Assembly: GCA_023375785.1 (NCBI GenBank)
Contig: SZWC01009477.1
Span: forward strand, 1 to 64,000
Direction of reading: 5' to 3'
DNA from: Penium margaritaceum
Lineage: Eukaryota; Streptophyta; Zygnematophyceae; Desmidiales; Peniaceae
Length of the DNA: 64,000 nucleotides
This document shows, piece by piece, positions 13,201 to 27,100 of the stretch (positions are counted from its first letter, which is position 1; each line of letters begins with the position of its first letter). Under the pieces are notes generated by a model. The model worked only from the letters and a program-made list of their open reading frames with translations. It was not told the origin of the DNA and did no database searches. Both the position numbers and the translations under genes were made by a program.

Positions 13201-16200
13201 ACACGCACTCATACGCACTCACACACACTTATACATACTTACACGCACTCACACGTACTACCACGCACTCACATGCACTTACACGCACTCACACGTACTT
13301 ACACGTACATACACACACTTACACGCACTTACACGTACATACACGTACTTGCATGCTCTTACATGCACTTACATGCACTCACACATACTCACATGCACTT
13401 ACAAGCACTCACACGTACTTACACACACTTACACGAACAGTCACACACTTACACACACTTTCACGCACTTGCATACACTCGCACACACTTACACACACTT
13501 ACACGCACTTACACACACTCACAAGCACTCACACGCACTTACACGCACTCACATGCATTTATACGCACTTACATACTATTACACACACTTACACGCACAT
13601 ACACACACTTACACGTACTTACACGCACTTACACGTACTTACACGTACTTTTACACACTTTCACGTACTTACACATACTTACACACACTTACACATGCTC
13701 ACACACACTTACACAAACTTACACGTACTTACACACACTTACACACACTCACACGGACTTAACCGTACTTACACACACTTACACACACTTACACGCACTT
13801 ACACACACGTACATGGGTACACACACTTACACGCTCTTAAATACACTTACACACACTTACACGCACTTACACGTACTTACACACATTTACATACACTTAC
13901 ATGCACTTACACGCACTTACATGCACTCACACGCATGCACACGCACTCATACACACATAAACGTACTTACACGTACTTACACGTACTTTCACCCACATAC
14001 ACACACTTACACGCACTTCCACACACTCACATGCACTCACACACACTTACACATACTTACACACATTCGAATGCATTTACACGCACTTACACGTACTTAC
14101 ACGCACTTAGACACACTTACACATACTTACACGTACCTACACGCACTTACACGTACTTACACACACTTACACCCACTCACACGCACTTATACGCACTCAT
14201 TCGTACTTATACACACTCACACGCACTTACATGCACTTACACGTACTTACACGCACTTACATACACTTATACGGACTTACACATACTTACACGTACTTAT
14301 ATGCACTTAAACACACTCACATGCACTTACATGCACATACACACACTTGCACGTATTTCCATGCACTTACACGCACTTACGTGTACGTACTTACACTTAC
14401 ACGCACTTGTATGCACTTACACGTACTTACACATACTTACACACACCCTTACACGCACTTATACCTACTCACACGTACTTCCACGTACTTCTATGCACTT
14501 TCACACATTTACATGTACTTATACGCACTTACACACACTTGCACACACTTACACGTACTTATACGCACTGACACGGACTTACACGCACTTACACGCACTT
14601 ACACGGACCTACACATACTTACACGCATTTACACGCACTTACACGCACTTACACATACTTACAGAGACTGACACGCACATACACACATTTACACACACTT
14701 ACACACACTTACACGCACTCATACACACACAAACTTACACGCACTTACATGTACTTACACGCACTCAAATGCACATACACACACATACACGTATTTATAC
14801 GTACTTCTACACACTTACACACAATTACACACACTTACACGCACTTACATGTACTTACTCGCACTAAGAGGTACGTACATGCACTTATACGCACTTACAC
14901 ACACTCACGCGCACTCACACGTACTTACATGCACTTACACACACTTACACGGACTTATACAGACATACACATATGTAAACATACCTACACACACTAACAC
15001 GTACTCACATGTACTTACACACACTTACAGGTACTTACACGCACTTCCACACACTTACGTACACTTGCACACAATTATACGCACTTACACACCCTTACAC
15101 GCACTTACACATCATTGCACACAATTGCACATACTTGTACGAGCTTACACGTACTTACACGTACTTACTTACACTTACACGCACTTATATGCACTTACAT
15201 GTACTTATACGCACTTCATTCGTACTTACACATACTTACACGCACTTACACATACTTACACGTACTTCCATGCACTTATGTATACTTATACACACTTACA
15301 TGCACTTATACGCACTTTCACACACTTACACACACTTACACGCACTAACACACACTTACACAGACTTACATGCACTTACATGCACTTACACACACTTACA
15401 CGCACTCACACGCACTTACACGCACTTACACATACTTACACACATTTACACGTACTCACATGCACTTACATGGACCTACACGTACTTACACACACTTACA
15501 CGCACTTGCACGTACTTACACACACTTACACAGACTAACACGTACTTACATGCACTTACACACACTTACACACACTTCCACACACTCACACACACTTATA
15601 CCAACTTACACGCACTTACATGTACTTACATGCACTCACACCAACATACACACACATACACGTACTTGCACATACTTCCACACACTTACATGCACCTACA
15701 CACACTTACACGCACTTACACGTACTTACACGCACTTACAGGCACTTACACATACTTACACGCACTTACACACACTCACACATACTCACACACACTTACA
15801 TGCACTTACACACACTTACACGGACTTATACGGGGTTACAAAAATGTAAACGCACCTACACACACTTACACGCACTCACACACACTTACACGCACTGACA
15901 CGTACTTACATGCACTTCCACACACTTACGCGTACTTGCACATAATTATACGCACTTACACACACTTACATGTACTTACACATACTTACACACGATTACA
16001 CGTACTTACACGGGCTTACACACACTTACACACACTTATATACACTCACAGCCACTTGCACAAACTTACATGCACTTCCACGTAATTACACGCACTTACA
16101 CGCACTTACACGCACTCACATCCACTTACACGCACTCACACGTACTTGGACGTACTCATACACACTTACACGTACATACACGCACTAACACGCACTTACA

Positions 16201-16559
16201 CACACTTGCATGCACTTGCATGCACTTATATGTACTTACACTCACACATACTTACACGCACCTTCAGACACTCACACGTACTTACTCACACTTACACGCA
16301 CTCTCACATACTTACACACACTTTCACGCACTTGCATATACTTGCACATACTTACACACACTTACACGTACTTACACGCACTCACACACACTCACACACA
16401 CTTATACGCACTCACATGCATTAACACGCACTTACACACACTTACACGCACTTACATGCACTTACACACACTTAAACGTACTTACACGTACTTACACGCA
16501 CTTACACGTTCTTACACATACTTAAACGCACTTACATGTACTTACATGCACTTACACGT
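10249..16559. repeat. 10-bp satellite array, block II (inverted)
   Basis: The same 10-bp satellite as block I in opposite orientation, reading ACGCACTTAC on the + strand, about 630 units. CpG-decay variants (CACACTTAC, TGCACTTAC) and CGTACTTAC are again the common classes. Open frames now lie on the + strand, the longest running about 10,301-12,544, with the same Thr/His/Leu-rich 10-residue period as the minus-strand frames of block I. The block stops abruptly at ~16,560, where 20-bp satellite begins. Confidence 0.96.
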
Positions 16560-16727
16560 GCCCAATACAACTGGAGCATGCCAAGTACAATTGGGCTTGC
16601 TTCAATTGTCTTGGGCTTGCTCCAGTTGTCTTGGTCTTGCTCAAGTTGTCTTGGCCATGCTTGAGTTTTCTAGGGCTTGCTTGAATTGTCTTGGACTTGC
16701 TCCGGGTTTCTTCGCATTTCTAAACTT
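16560..16727. repeat. Short 20-bp satellite stretch with an internal strand switch
   Basis: About eight units of the 20-bp satellite. The first ~25 bp reads in one orientation (CAATACAACTGGAGCATGCC). From ~16,590 on it reads in the other (GGGCTTGCTTCAATTGTC and similar), so the stretch holds a fold-back at its left edge. The right end decays gradually into the low-copy segment (CTTGCTCCGGGTTTCTTCGC). The main 20-bp array beyond that segment, from 18,115, is in the opposite orientation. Confidence 0.85.
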
Positions 16728-17309
16728 GTCAGCCGAGTCCTTGGACACCGCGGAGACCCTTCCATCTCTACATGCCACTGGTCTCCAGCTTCCCCGCCGT
16801 TTCAACCCCACAATTTGCGGGTGGACACTCGAGGAGATTGCAGTACATTTCCCCCCTCGCTCTTCACTGCCACAGTCACGCCGGACTCCCTTTGCTGCGG
16901 TGGTTTCCACCACTGCTCCGACGCTGTCCCCCACGCCCTTTGCCTCCCCTTCCTTGACACGCATCACCCTCTATCCCTGGTCGACTTCCTCTTTCTTTTC
17001 CTCGTGTCTGTGGATCAGCTCCAGTACCTCTTCTCCTTCGTGAACCCCTCCTGGCGGCCGACTGGCTTGCGCCGCACCAAGCGGATATAATACTTGGCAC
17101 CGGCATCATCAGTCTCATTTCCGTCTTCAGCATTCGATCGTTCACTCCACTATTCACTTCAGCTCGCCCGCCCCCCCGTTCCTTCTCCCATGGTTCTAAC
17201 GCCACCCAATTCTGGCACCCAGTTCACCCACGGCATCACTTGTAGCTCACGTACCAATGGCGGCACAGCCTCCACAATGGCTTGACCTTCTAGCACGCGC
17301 TCTGCGCCT
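16728..17309 (+). other. Low-copy segment, left part; unrecognised, weak coding signal
   Basis: A non-satellite, C/T-rich stretch. On the + strand a frame from about 16,677 to 17,087 stays open across it. Its last part, ending near 17,087 in the residues VDQLQYLFSFVNPSW then RPTGLRRTKRI and a stop, has ordinary protein-like composition, but no domain was recognised. An A/T-rich GGATATAATAC lies at ~17,083-17,093 and resembles a TATA box, which could be chance. No splice structure could be supported. It may be the decayed 5' part of a transposable element or a gene fragment. Confidence 0.4.
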
Positions 17310-18117
17310 ATGAAGAGGGAGGGTGATGGGGCCACGAGACGTGCCATCCGACGACAGACCACGGGCCAAACCACGGTACATATGGCTGGCACAGGACACT
17401 CCGCGTCCCCTACCGCAGCAGCATCACCTGCAGCATCAGCCCCTTCCGCACCCCAAGCAGTGAGAGTAGTAGGAGGGTCACCTAGAGCACCTCTGTCATC
17501 AGGCTTTTACGTGTACCCAGCATCGACAGAAGCAACACCATCACATGGCGTGCCTCCATCATCAGGCCCTTCTGACACCCAGCATCGACAACAGCAACAG
17601 CATAACCTGGTGTACCTCTGTCATCAGGCCCTTCCATACGCCGAGGAGCAACAGCTGCAGCAGCATCACCCAGAGCATCTCCGGCATCAGGCCCTGCCGC
17701 GCCCCTAACGGCGACAGCAGCAACATCACCACCTGGAACACCTCTTGCATCAGGCTCTCTCACGTCCCCAGCAGCGACGGTACCCGCAAGTGCACCACCA
17801 CCACCTGGTCCTTGTGCGCTGACCGCGCACTCCTCCTCTCCACTAGCCTTACGAGGCGGTCCGGCGCGTGCGACATCGCGACCCACGCTCAGTGCCGGCA
17901 CAATCATGGAGGGCGTGCTGACCTATCAAGGAACACTACGGCGACAGTGGAGACAAACCCAGAGCCAACCATCTACTGGATTTGGTGACCAGCCTCATCA
18001 TGCAAGATGAATTCCTGCAAGCAATTCGCGCGAAGTTAGGAAGCTCCCTCTTCAACCCCGCATGGCAGGTGGTCTTTAAGAGTGCGGCCAAGACTGCCCT
18101 CGTCCTTGGCCAGCGAG
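17310..18117 (+). pseudogene. Decayed Pro/Ala/Ser-rich coding segment with 21-residue repeats
   Basis: From the ATG at 17,310 a + strand frame runs to 17,708, rich in Ala, Ser, Pro and Gln. From ~17,480 it contains an imperfect 63-bp (21-codon) repeat, marked by CATCAGG at 17,497, 17,560, 17,622, 17,685 and 17,748. The 62-bp spacing between the second and third marks shows a one-base loss. The matching peptide (PLSSGPS, SPASGPA, PLASGSL) then continues in another frame through APPPPG and TLSAGTIMEGVLTYQG to a stop at ~17,998. Near 17,920 a third frame opens and carries a globular-looking stretch (LVTSLIMQDEFLQAIRAKLG, then SSLFNPAWQVVFKSAAKTAL), which runs into satellite at ~18,117. At least two frame breaks make it a pseudogene. 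A gag-like N-terminus with a low-complexity leader is possible; no family was identified. Confidence 0.5.
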
Positions 18118-21100
18118 CCCGTGACAACGGGAGCAAGCCCATGACAGCTGAGTAAGCCCAAGTCAATTGGAGCAAACCCAATATAGAAGGAGCAAGTCCA
18201 AGACAACTGGAGCACGGCCAAGACAACTGGAGCAGGCCCAAGACAACTCGAGCAAGACAAAGACAATTGGAGCAAACCTAAGAAAACTAGAGCAAGGCAA
18301 AGACAAATGGAGCAAGCTCGAGACAAATGGAGCAAGCCCAAGACAACTAGAGCAAGTCCAAGACAAATAGAGCAAGTCCAAGACAACTTGAGAAAGCCCA
18401 AGACAACTGGAGCAAGCTCAAGACAGCTAGAGCAAGGCCAAAACAACTGGACCAAGCCCGTGACAACTAGGACAAGCCCAAGACAACTACAGCAAGGCCA
18501 AGACAACTGGAGCAAGGCCACGACAACTGGCGCAAGGCCAAGACAACGTAAGCAAGCCAAAGACAACTCGAGCAAGACCAAGACCATTGGAGCAAGCTCA
18601 AGAAAACTGAAGCAAGCCCAAGACCGTTGGAGCAAGGCCAAGACAACAAGAGCGACGCCAAAACAACCGGAGCAAGCAGAAGACAACTGGGGCAAGTCCA
18701 AGACAACTCGAGCAAGCTCGTGACAAGTAGAGCAAGCCCAAGTTAACTAGAGCAAGCCCAGGACCAAAGGAGCACGTCCAATACAACTGGAGTAAGCCCA
18801 AGACAATTGGAGCAGGCACAAAACAACTGGAGCAAGGCTAAGAATATTGGAGCAAGCCTAAGAAAACTGGAGCAAGGCCAAGACAGTTGGAGTAAGCCCA
18901 AGACAACTAGAGCAAGCCCGCGACAAATGAAGCAAGCTCAAGACGACTGGAGCAAGTCCAGGACAGCCGGAGCAAGGCCAAGATAACTAGAGCACGCCAA
19001 AGACAACTTGAGGAAGGCCAAGACAACTAGAGCAAGCCCAAGGCAACTGGAGAAGCCTAAGAAAACTGGAGCAAGGCCGAGATAACTAGAGCAAGCCCAA
19101 TACAATTGGAGCAAGTCCAAGACAACTAGAGCAATGCCAAGACAGCTCAAGCAAGCCCAAGACAACTGGAGCAAGCGCAAAACAACTTGAGCAAGGTCAA
19201 GACAACAGAAGCAAGCCCAAGAAAAATGGAGCAAGCCCAAGACACCTTAAGCAAGCCCAAGACTGCTGGCGCAAGCCCAAGAAAACTAGAGCAAGCCAGG
19301 GACAAGTGGAGGAAGGCCAAGACAGCATGAGCAAGCCCAAGATAGCTCGAGCAAGCCTAAGACAGCTCAAGCAAGAAAACTGTAGCAAGCACAAGACAAC
19401 TGGAGAGAGGCTGAGACAACTGGAGCAAGGCCAAGACAACAGGAAAAAGGCCAAGACAACTGGAGCAAGCCCAAGACAACAGGAGCAAGGCCATGAGAAC
19501 TAGAGGAATCCCAAGACAACTAGAGCAAGCCTAAGACAATTGGAGCAAGCACAGGACAACAAGAGGAAGCCCAAGACATGTGGGGTTGGCCCAATACAAG
19601 AAGAGCAAGGCCAAGACAATGAGAGCGAGCCCAAGACAACAAGAGCAAGCCCAAGACACTTGGAGCAAGTCCACGACAGCTGGGATAAGTCCAATAATAC
19701 TCGAGCAAGCACTCAACAATTGGAGCAAGCCCAAGACAATTGGAGCCAGTCCGAGACAGCTGGAGCAAGGATAAGACATTTGGAGAAAGTCAAAGACAAC
19801 TTGAGCAAGCCAAAGATAACTGGAGCAAGGCCAATACAACTGGAGCTAGGCCTAGACAACTGGAGCAAGCACAAGACAAATGGAGTAAGCCTTATACAAC
19901 TGGAGCAGGCCAAGACAACAAGAGCAAGCCCAAGACAATTGGAGCAAGCCTAAGACAACTGGAGCAAGTCCCAGATAACTGCAACAAGGCCAATACAACT
20001 GGCGCAAGTTCCAGACAACTGAGGGAAGCCCAAGACCACTAGAGCAAGCCCAAAACAGCTGGAGCAAGGCCAAGACAACTAGAGCAAGGCCAATACAACT
20101 AAAGCAAGCCCAAGACACCAAGAGCAAGCCCAAAACAACTGGAGCAAGGTCAAGACAACCAGAGAAAGGCCAAGAAAACTGAAGCAAGCCCAAGGCACCT
20201 GGAGCACGCCCAAGACAACTAGAGCAAGGCCAAGACAACTCGAGCAAGCCCATGACAACTTGGACAAGCCCAATCCAACTCCAGCAAGGCCAAAACAACT
20301 GGAGCAAGCCCACGACAAGTGGCGCAAGGCCAAGACAACTTCAGCAAGCCAAAGACAACTTGAGCAAGCCCTAGACCATTGGAGCAAGCCAAACAAAACT
20401 AAAGCAAGCCCAAGACTTCAGGAGCAAGGGCAAGACAACAAGAGGAACACCAAAAGAACCGGAGCAATCCCAAGACAACTGGGGTAACCCCAAGATAATT
20501 GGAGCAAGCTCGTGATAAGTAGAGCAAGCCCAAGTCAACTGGATCAAGCCCTAGACCAAAGGAGCAAGTCCAAAACAACTGGAGTAAGCCCGAGATAATT
20601 AGAGCAGACACAAGACAACTGGAGCAAGACTAAGACAACTGGAGCAAGCCTAAGAAAACCGAAGCAAGGCCAAGACAACTGGAGCAAGCCGAAGACAACT
20701 ATAGAAAGCCTAAAACAACTGGAGCAAGGCCAAGTCAACTGGAGCAAGCCCAATACAACTGGAGCAAGCCCACGACAACTGGAGCAAGCCCAACACAACT
20801 GGAGCAAGTCCAAGACAGCCAAGGCAAGGCCAAGACAACCAGAGAACGCCAAAGACAACTCGAGAAAGGCCGAGACAACTGAAGCAAGCCCAAGGCAACT
20901 GGAGCAAGCCCAAGACAACTAAAGCAAGGCCAAGACAACTAGAGAAAGCCCAGGACAAATGGAGCAAGCCTTATACAACTAGAGCAGGCCAAGACAGCGG
21001 GAAGAAGCGCAAGACAATCGGAGCAAGCCCAAGACAACTTCAGCAAGTCCAAGACAATACGAGCAAGGTCAAGACAACCAGAGAAAGCCCAAGACTACTG

Positions 21101-24100
21101 GGTCAAGCCCAAGACAAGTGGAGCAAGCCCAAAACAACTGGAGCTGGGGCAAGACAACTCGAGCAAGGCCAAGACAACCGAAGGAAGCCTTAGACACCAG
21201 GAGCAAGCAAAAAACAACTAGCGCAAGGCCAAGGCAACTGGAGTAGGGCCAAGACAACTGAAGCAAGCTGAAGGCACCTTGAGCACGCCCAACACAACAG
21301 CAGCAAGCCAAAGACAACTGGAGCAAGTACAAGACAACCGAAACAAGGCTAAGACAACTAGAGCAAGCCAAAGAAAACTGGAGCAAGCCTAAGAGAAATG
21401 GAGCAAGGGGAAGACAACTGGAGCAAGCCCAAGACAACTAGAGCAAGCATGATAGAACTAGAGCAAGGCTAATACAAATGGAGTAAGCCAAAGACAAACG
21501 AAGCAAGCCCAAGACAACTAGAGCAAGCCCAAGACAAGTGGAGCAAGCCGAAGACATTTCGAACAAGGCGAAGACAACTAGAGCAAGTACACGACAGCTG
21601 GAGTAAGGCTACGACAACTAGAGCAAGCCAGAGGAAAGTAGAGTAAGCCCAAAAGAAATGGAGCAAGACCAAGACAACTGGAGCAAGCCCAAGACAACAG
21701 GAGCAAGCTTGATACAAGTGGAGCAAGGCCAAGACAACTGGAGCAAGCCTAAGACAAATGGAGCAAGTCCAAGACAACTCGAGCAAGCCCAATACAACTG
21801 GAGCAACCCCAAGACAAGTGGACCAAACCCAAGACAACTGGAGAAAGGCCAAGACAGCTGGAGCAAGGCCAAGACACATGGAGCAAGCCCAAGACAACTG
21901 AAATAAGCATAAGGGAACTGAAGCATGCCCAAGACAGCTGCGGCAAGCCCAAGACAATTGGAGAAAGTCTAAGACAACAGGAGCAAGGTAAAGACAACTG
22001 GAATAATGCTAAGAAACCTATAGCAAGCCCAAGATAACTGGAGCAAGCCCAAGAAAACTGGAGCATGGCCAATACAACTAGAGCAAGCCCGAGATAGCTG
22101 GAGCAAGCCCAGGACAACAACAGCAATCAAAAGACAACTGGAGCAAGGCCAGGACAACTCGAGCAATCCAAAGACAGATGGACCAAGCCGAAGACAACTA
22201 GAGAAATCCCAAGACAATTGGAGCAAGTCAAGGATAACTGTAGCAAGGCCAAGACAAGTGGAGAAAGGCAAATACAACTGGAGCAAGCCCAATACAACTG
22301 GAGCAAGCCCACGGCAATTGGAGTAAGCCCACGACAACTAAGCAAACCCAAGGCAACTGGAGCAAGGCCAAGACAACCGAGGCAAGGCCAAGACAACAAG
22401 AGCAAGGTCAAGAAAACTAGAGCAAGGCCAAGACAGCTAGAGCAAGCCCAATACAACATGAGCAAGGCCAAGATAACAAGAGTAAACCCAAGACAGCTGG
22501 AGCATGCCCAAGATAACTAGAGCAAGCCTAAGACAACTGGAGAAATTCAAAGAAAATTGGAGCAAGCCTACGACAACAAGAGTAAGCACAAGACAACTGG
22601 AGCAAGCCTAAGAAAACTAGAGCAAGGCCAAGACAACGAGAGCAAGCCGGAGACACCTGGAGCAAGTCCAAAACATCAGGAGCAAGACCAAGATAAGTGG
22701 AGCAAGCGTAAGACAATGGGAGCAAGCCGAAGAGATCTGAAGCAAGGGTAAGACAACAAGAGCAAGGCCAAGGAAACTGGAGAAAGTCCAAGAAACAGGA
22801 GCCAGCCTAAGACAAACGGAGCAGGCAAAGGACAACTAAAGCAAGGCCAAGACAACTAGAGCAAGGCCAAGACAACAGGGTCAATCCCAAGACAATTGGA
22901 GCAGACCCAAGACAACTGGAGCAAGGCCAAGGCACTTGGAGCAAGGCCAAGACAACTGGAGCAAGCCCAAGACAACTGGACGAAGGCCAAGACAACTCGG
23001 GCAATTCCAAGACAACTAAAGCAAGCCCAAGACAATGGAGGCATGCCCAATACACCTGGAGCAAGCCTAAGACAAATAAAGCAAGGCCAGGACAACTGGA
23101 GCAAGCCCAAGATAGTTGGAGAAAGCCAAACACAACTAAAGCAAGCCTAAGAAAACTGAGGCAAGGCCAAGAGAACTGGAGTAAGCCCAAGACACCTGGA
23201 GCAAGCCCAAAACAGCCGGAGCAAGGCCAAGACAACTAAAGGACGGCCAAGACAATTGGAGCAAGCCCAAGACAACTGGAGCAAGCTGAAGACAACTGGA
23301 GCAAGTAAAAGACAGCTGGAGCAAAGCTGAGACAACTAGTGCAAGCCTAAGGAAACTGGAGCAAGCCAAAGACAACTGGAGCAAGCCCAAGACAACTGGA
23401 GCAAACACAAAATAGATGGAGCAAGCCCAAGACAACTCGAGCAAGCTCAAGACAACTCGAGCAAGCCTAAGACAACTGGACGAAGCCAAAGACAACTCAA
23501 GCAAGTACAAGACAGCTGGAACAAGGCTAAGACAACTAGATTAAGCCAAAGGAACACGAGCAAGCCAAAGAGAACTGGAGCAAGGCTAGGACAACCGGAG
23601 GAAGCCCAAGACAACTAGAGCAAGCCTGATACAACTGGAGCAGGGTCAAGACAACACGAGCAAACCCACGACAAATGCAACAAGCCTTACACATCTCGAG
23701 CAAGCCCAAGACAAGTGGAGCAAGCCCAAGACAAGTGGATTAAGCCCAAAACACTTTGAGCAAGGCCAAGACAACTAGAGCAAGGCCAATAAAACTAGAG
23801 CATGCCCAAGAGAACAAAAGCAAGCCGAAGAGAACTGGAACAATCCCAAGACAAATGGGGCAAGCCCAAGACAAATGGGGCAAGCCCAAGACAACTGAAG
23901 CAAACCTAAGACAACTGTAGCAAAGACAAGACAACTAGAGCAATGCTAAGAAAACTGGAGCATGGCCAAGACAACTGCAGCTAGCACAAGACAACATGAG
24001 TAAGACCAAGTCAACTGGAGCAATCCCAAGACAACTGGAGCTAGTCTGCGACAGCTAGAACAAGGCTAAGACATCTGGAGCACGCCAAAGACAAGTGGAA

Positions 24101-27100
24101 TAAGCCAAAGATAACTGGAGCAAGGCCAAGACAACTGGAGCAAGCCCAAGACAACTAGAGAAAGCCTGATACAACTAGAGCAAGGCCAAGAAAACAGGAG
24201 CAAGCCCAAGGCAACAGGAGCAAGCCCAAGATAACTCGAGCAAGCCCAAGGCAAGAGGAGCAAGCCCAAGAGAGCTCAAGCAAGTCCAAGACAACTAGGG
24301 CAAGACCAAGACATCTGCGACAAGCCCAAGACAACTAGAGTAAACCTAAGACAACGGGACCAAGGCCAAGAAAACCGGAGCAAGCCAAGGATAACTGGAG
24401 CAAGACCAAGACAAATGGGGAAAGCTAAATAAAAGTGGAGCAAGGCCAACACAATTGGAGCAATCCAAGGACACCTCGATCAAGCCCAAAACAATTAGAG
24501 CAGGGCCAAGACAACTGGAACAAGGCCAAGACAGTTGGCACAAGCCCAAGACACTTGGAGAAAGCCCAAAACAACAGGAGCAAGGCTAAGACAACTGGAG
24601 GAAGGCTAAGACAACTGGAGCAAGCCAACGAGATCTGGAGTAAGGCCAAGACAACTTAAGCAAGCCCAATACAACTGGAGGAAGCCGAATACAACTCGAG
24701 CAAGGCAAAGATAACTAGAGCAAGCCAAAGGGAAATGGAGCAAGCCGAAGATAACTTGAGCAAGCCCAATATAACTGGAGGAAGCCCAATACAAGTGGAC
24801 CAAGCCCAAGAGAACTGTAGGAAGGCCAAGAGAACTGGAGCAAGGCTAAGATAACTGGAGCAAGCATAAGACAACTGAAGCAAGCCCAAGAGAACTCGAG
24901 CAAGTCCAAGACTACTGGGGCAAGCACAAGACATCTAGAGCAAGCCTAAGACAACTGGAGCAAAGCCAATAAAGCTGGAGCAGTGTCAATAAACGTGAAG
25001 CAAGCCCGAGACAACTAGAGCAAGCCGAATAAAACTAGAGCATGGCCAAAACAACTGGAGCAAGCCAAAGAAAACATGAGCTAACGTGGAGCAATCCCAA
25101 GACATGTGGAGCCAGTCCGAGACAGCTTTGACATGGCCAAGACATCTAGAACAGGCCAAAGACAACTGGAGCAAGCCAAAGATAACTGGAGCAAGGCTAA
25201 TACACTTGCAACAAGCCCAGGACAACTGGAGCAAGCCTCATAAAACTAAGGCAAGACCAAGACAAATGGAGCAAGCCCAAGACAACTGGAGCAAGCCTAA
25301 GACAATTGGAGAAAGCCTAATACAATTGGAGCAAGGCCATGACAACTAGAGCCAGCCCAAGACAAGGGGAGCAAGCCCAAGACAACTGGAGCAAGCCCAA
25401 GACAACTCGAGCAAGCCTAAGAAAATTGGAACAAGGCCAAGAAAACTGGAGCAAGCTCAGGATAATGTGAGCAAGCCCAATCAACTGGAGCAACCCCAGG
25501 AAAACTGGAGCAAGGCCAAGACAAATGGAGCAAGCCCAGCACACATGGAGCAAGCCCAGAACAACTGGAGCAAGGCCAAGACAATTGAAGCAAGGCCACG
25601 ACAACTGGGGCAAGCCCAAGATATCCGGAGCAAGCCCAAAACAACCGGAGCAAGGCCAAGACAACTGGAGGAAGCCGAAGACATCTAAAGCAAGTACAAT
25701 ATAGCTGGAGCAAGGCCAAGACAGCTAGAGAAAGCCAAAGAAGAATGGAGCACACCAAAAATAATTGGAGAAAGACCAAGACAACTGGAGCAAGCCCAAG
25801 ACTAGTGGAGCAAGCTTGATATAACTGGAGCAAGGCCAAGACAACTAGAGCAAGCCGAAGACAAATGGAGCAAGTCCAAGATAACTCAAGTAAGCCCGAG
25901 ATAACTGGAGCAAGCCAATGACACGTGGACCAAGCCCAAGACCGCCAGAGCAATGCTAAGAAAACTGGAGCAAGCCCAAGAAAACTGGAGCAAGTCCATG
26001 GGAACTCAAGCAAGTTCAAGAGAACTGGAGCAAGTCAAAGACAACTGTGGCAAGCCCAAGAGAACTGAAGCAAGCCTAAGACAACTCGAGCAAGGCCAAG
26101 ATAACTAGAGCAATGCCAAGAAACCTGAAGCAAACCCAAGACAACTGAAGCAAGCACAAGACAATTGGAGCAAGCCAAATATAACTAGAGCAAGCGTGAT
26201 ACAGATAGAGCAAGCCCAAGACAGCTGGAGCAAGCCCAAGACAACTTAAGCAAGCGCAAGAAAAGTGGAGCAAGCCGAATACAGCTGGAGCAAGCCCAAG
26301 ACAACTAGAGCAAGACCAAGACAACATGGGCAAGCCCAAGACAACTGGAGTATACCTAAGACAACTGGACCAAGGCCAAGAAAACGGGAGCAAGCCCAAG
26401 ACAACTGGAGCAAGCCCAAGACAACTAGGGCAAGCCAAAGAAAAGTGGAGCAAGACCAAGACAACTGGAGCAAGCCCAGGACACCTATAGCAAGCCCAAA
26501 ACAACTGGAGCAACGCCAAGACAGCTGGAGCAAGGCCAAGACAACTGGAGCAAGGCCAAGACAACAGGAGTAAGCCGAAGACAACTGTAGCAAGTAGAAG
26601 ACAGCTGGAGCAAGGCTAAGACAACCGGAGCAAGCCAAATAAAACTCGAGCAAGCCAAAGAGAACTGGAGCAAGGCCAAGACAACTAGAGCAAGCCCAAC
26701 ACAACTTGAGCAAGCCGAATACAACTGGAAAGGCCAAGATAACTGCAGCAAGCCCAAGACAAATTGAGCAAGCCCAAGATAACTCAAGCAAGCCCAAGAC
26801 AGTTGGAGTAAGCCTCGTAAAACTAAAGCAAGGACAAGACAACTGGAGCAAGCCCGAGACAACTGGAGCAAGCCCAAGACAAATTGAGAAAGCCCAAGAC
26901 AAATAGAGGAAGGCCATGAAAAATGGGGCAAGCCCAAGAGAACCGGAGCAAGCCGAAGACAACTGAAGCAAGGCCAATAAAACTAGAGCAGGCCCAGGTA
27001 AACTAGAGCAAGGCCAAGACAAATAGAGCAAGCCCAAGACACGTGGAGCAAGCCCAAAATAACTAGAGCAAGGCCAGTATAACTGGAGCAAGGCCAAGAC

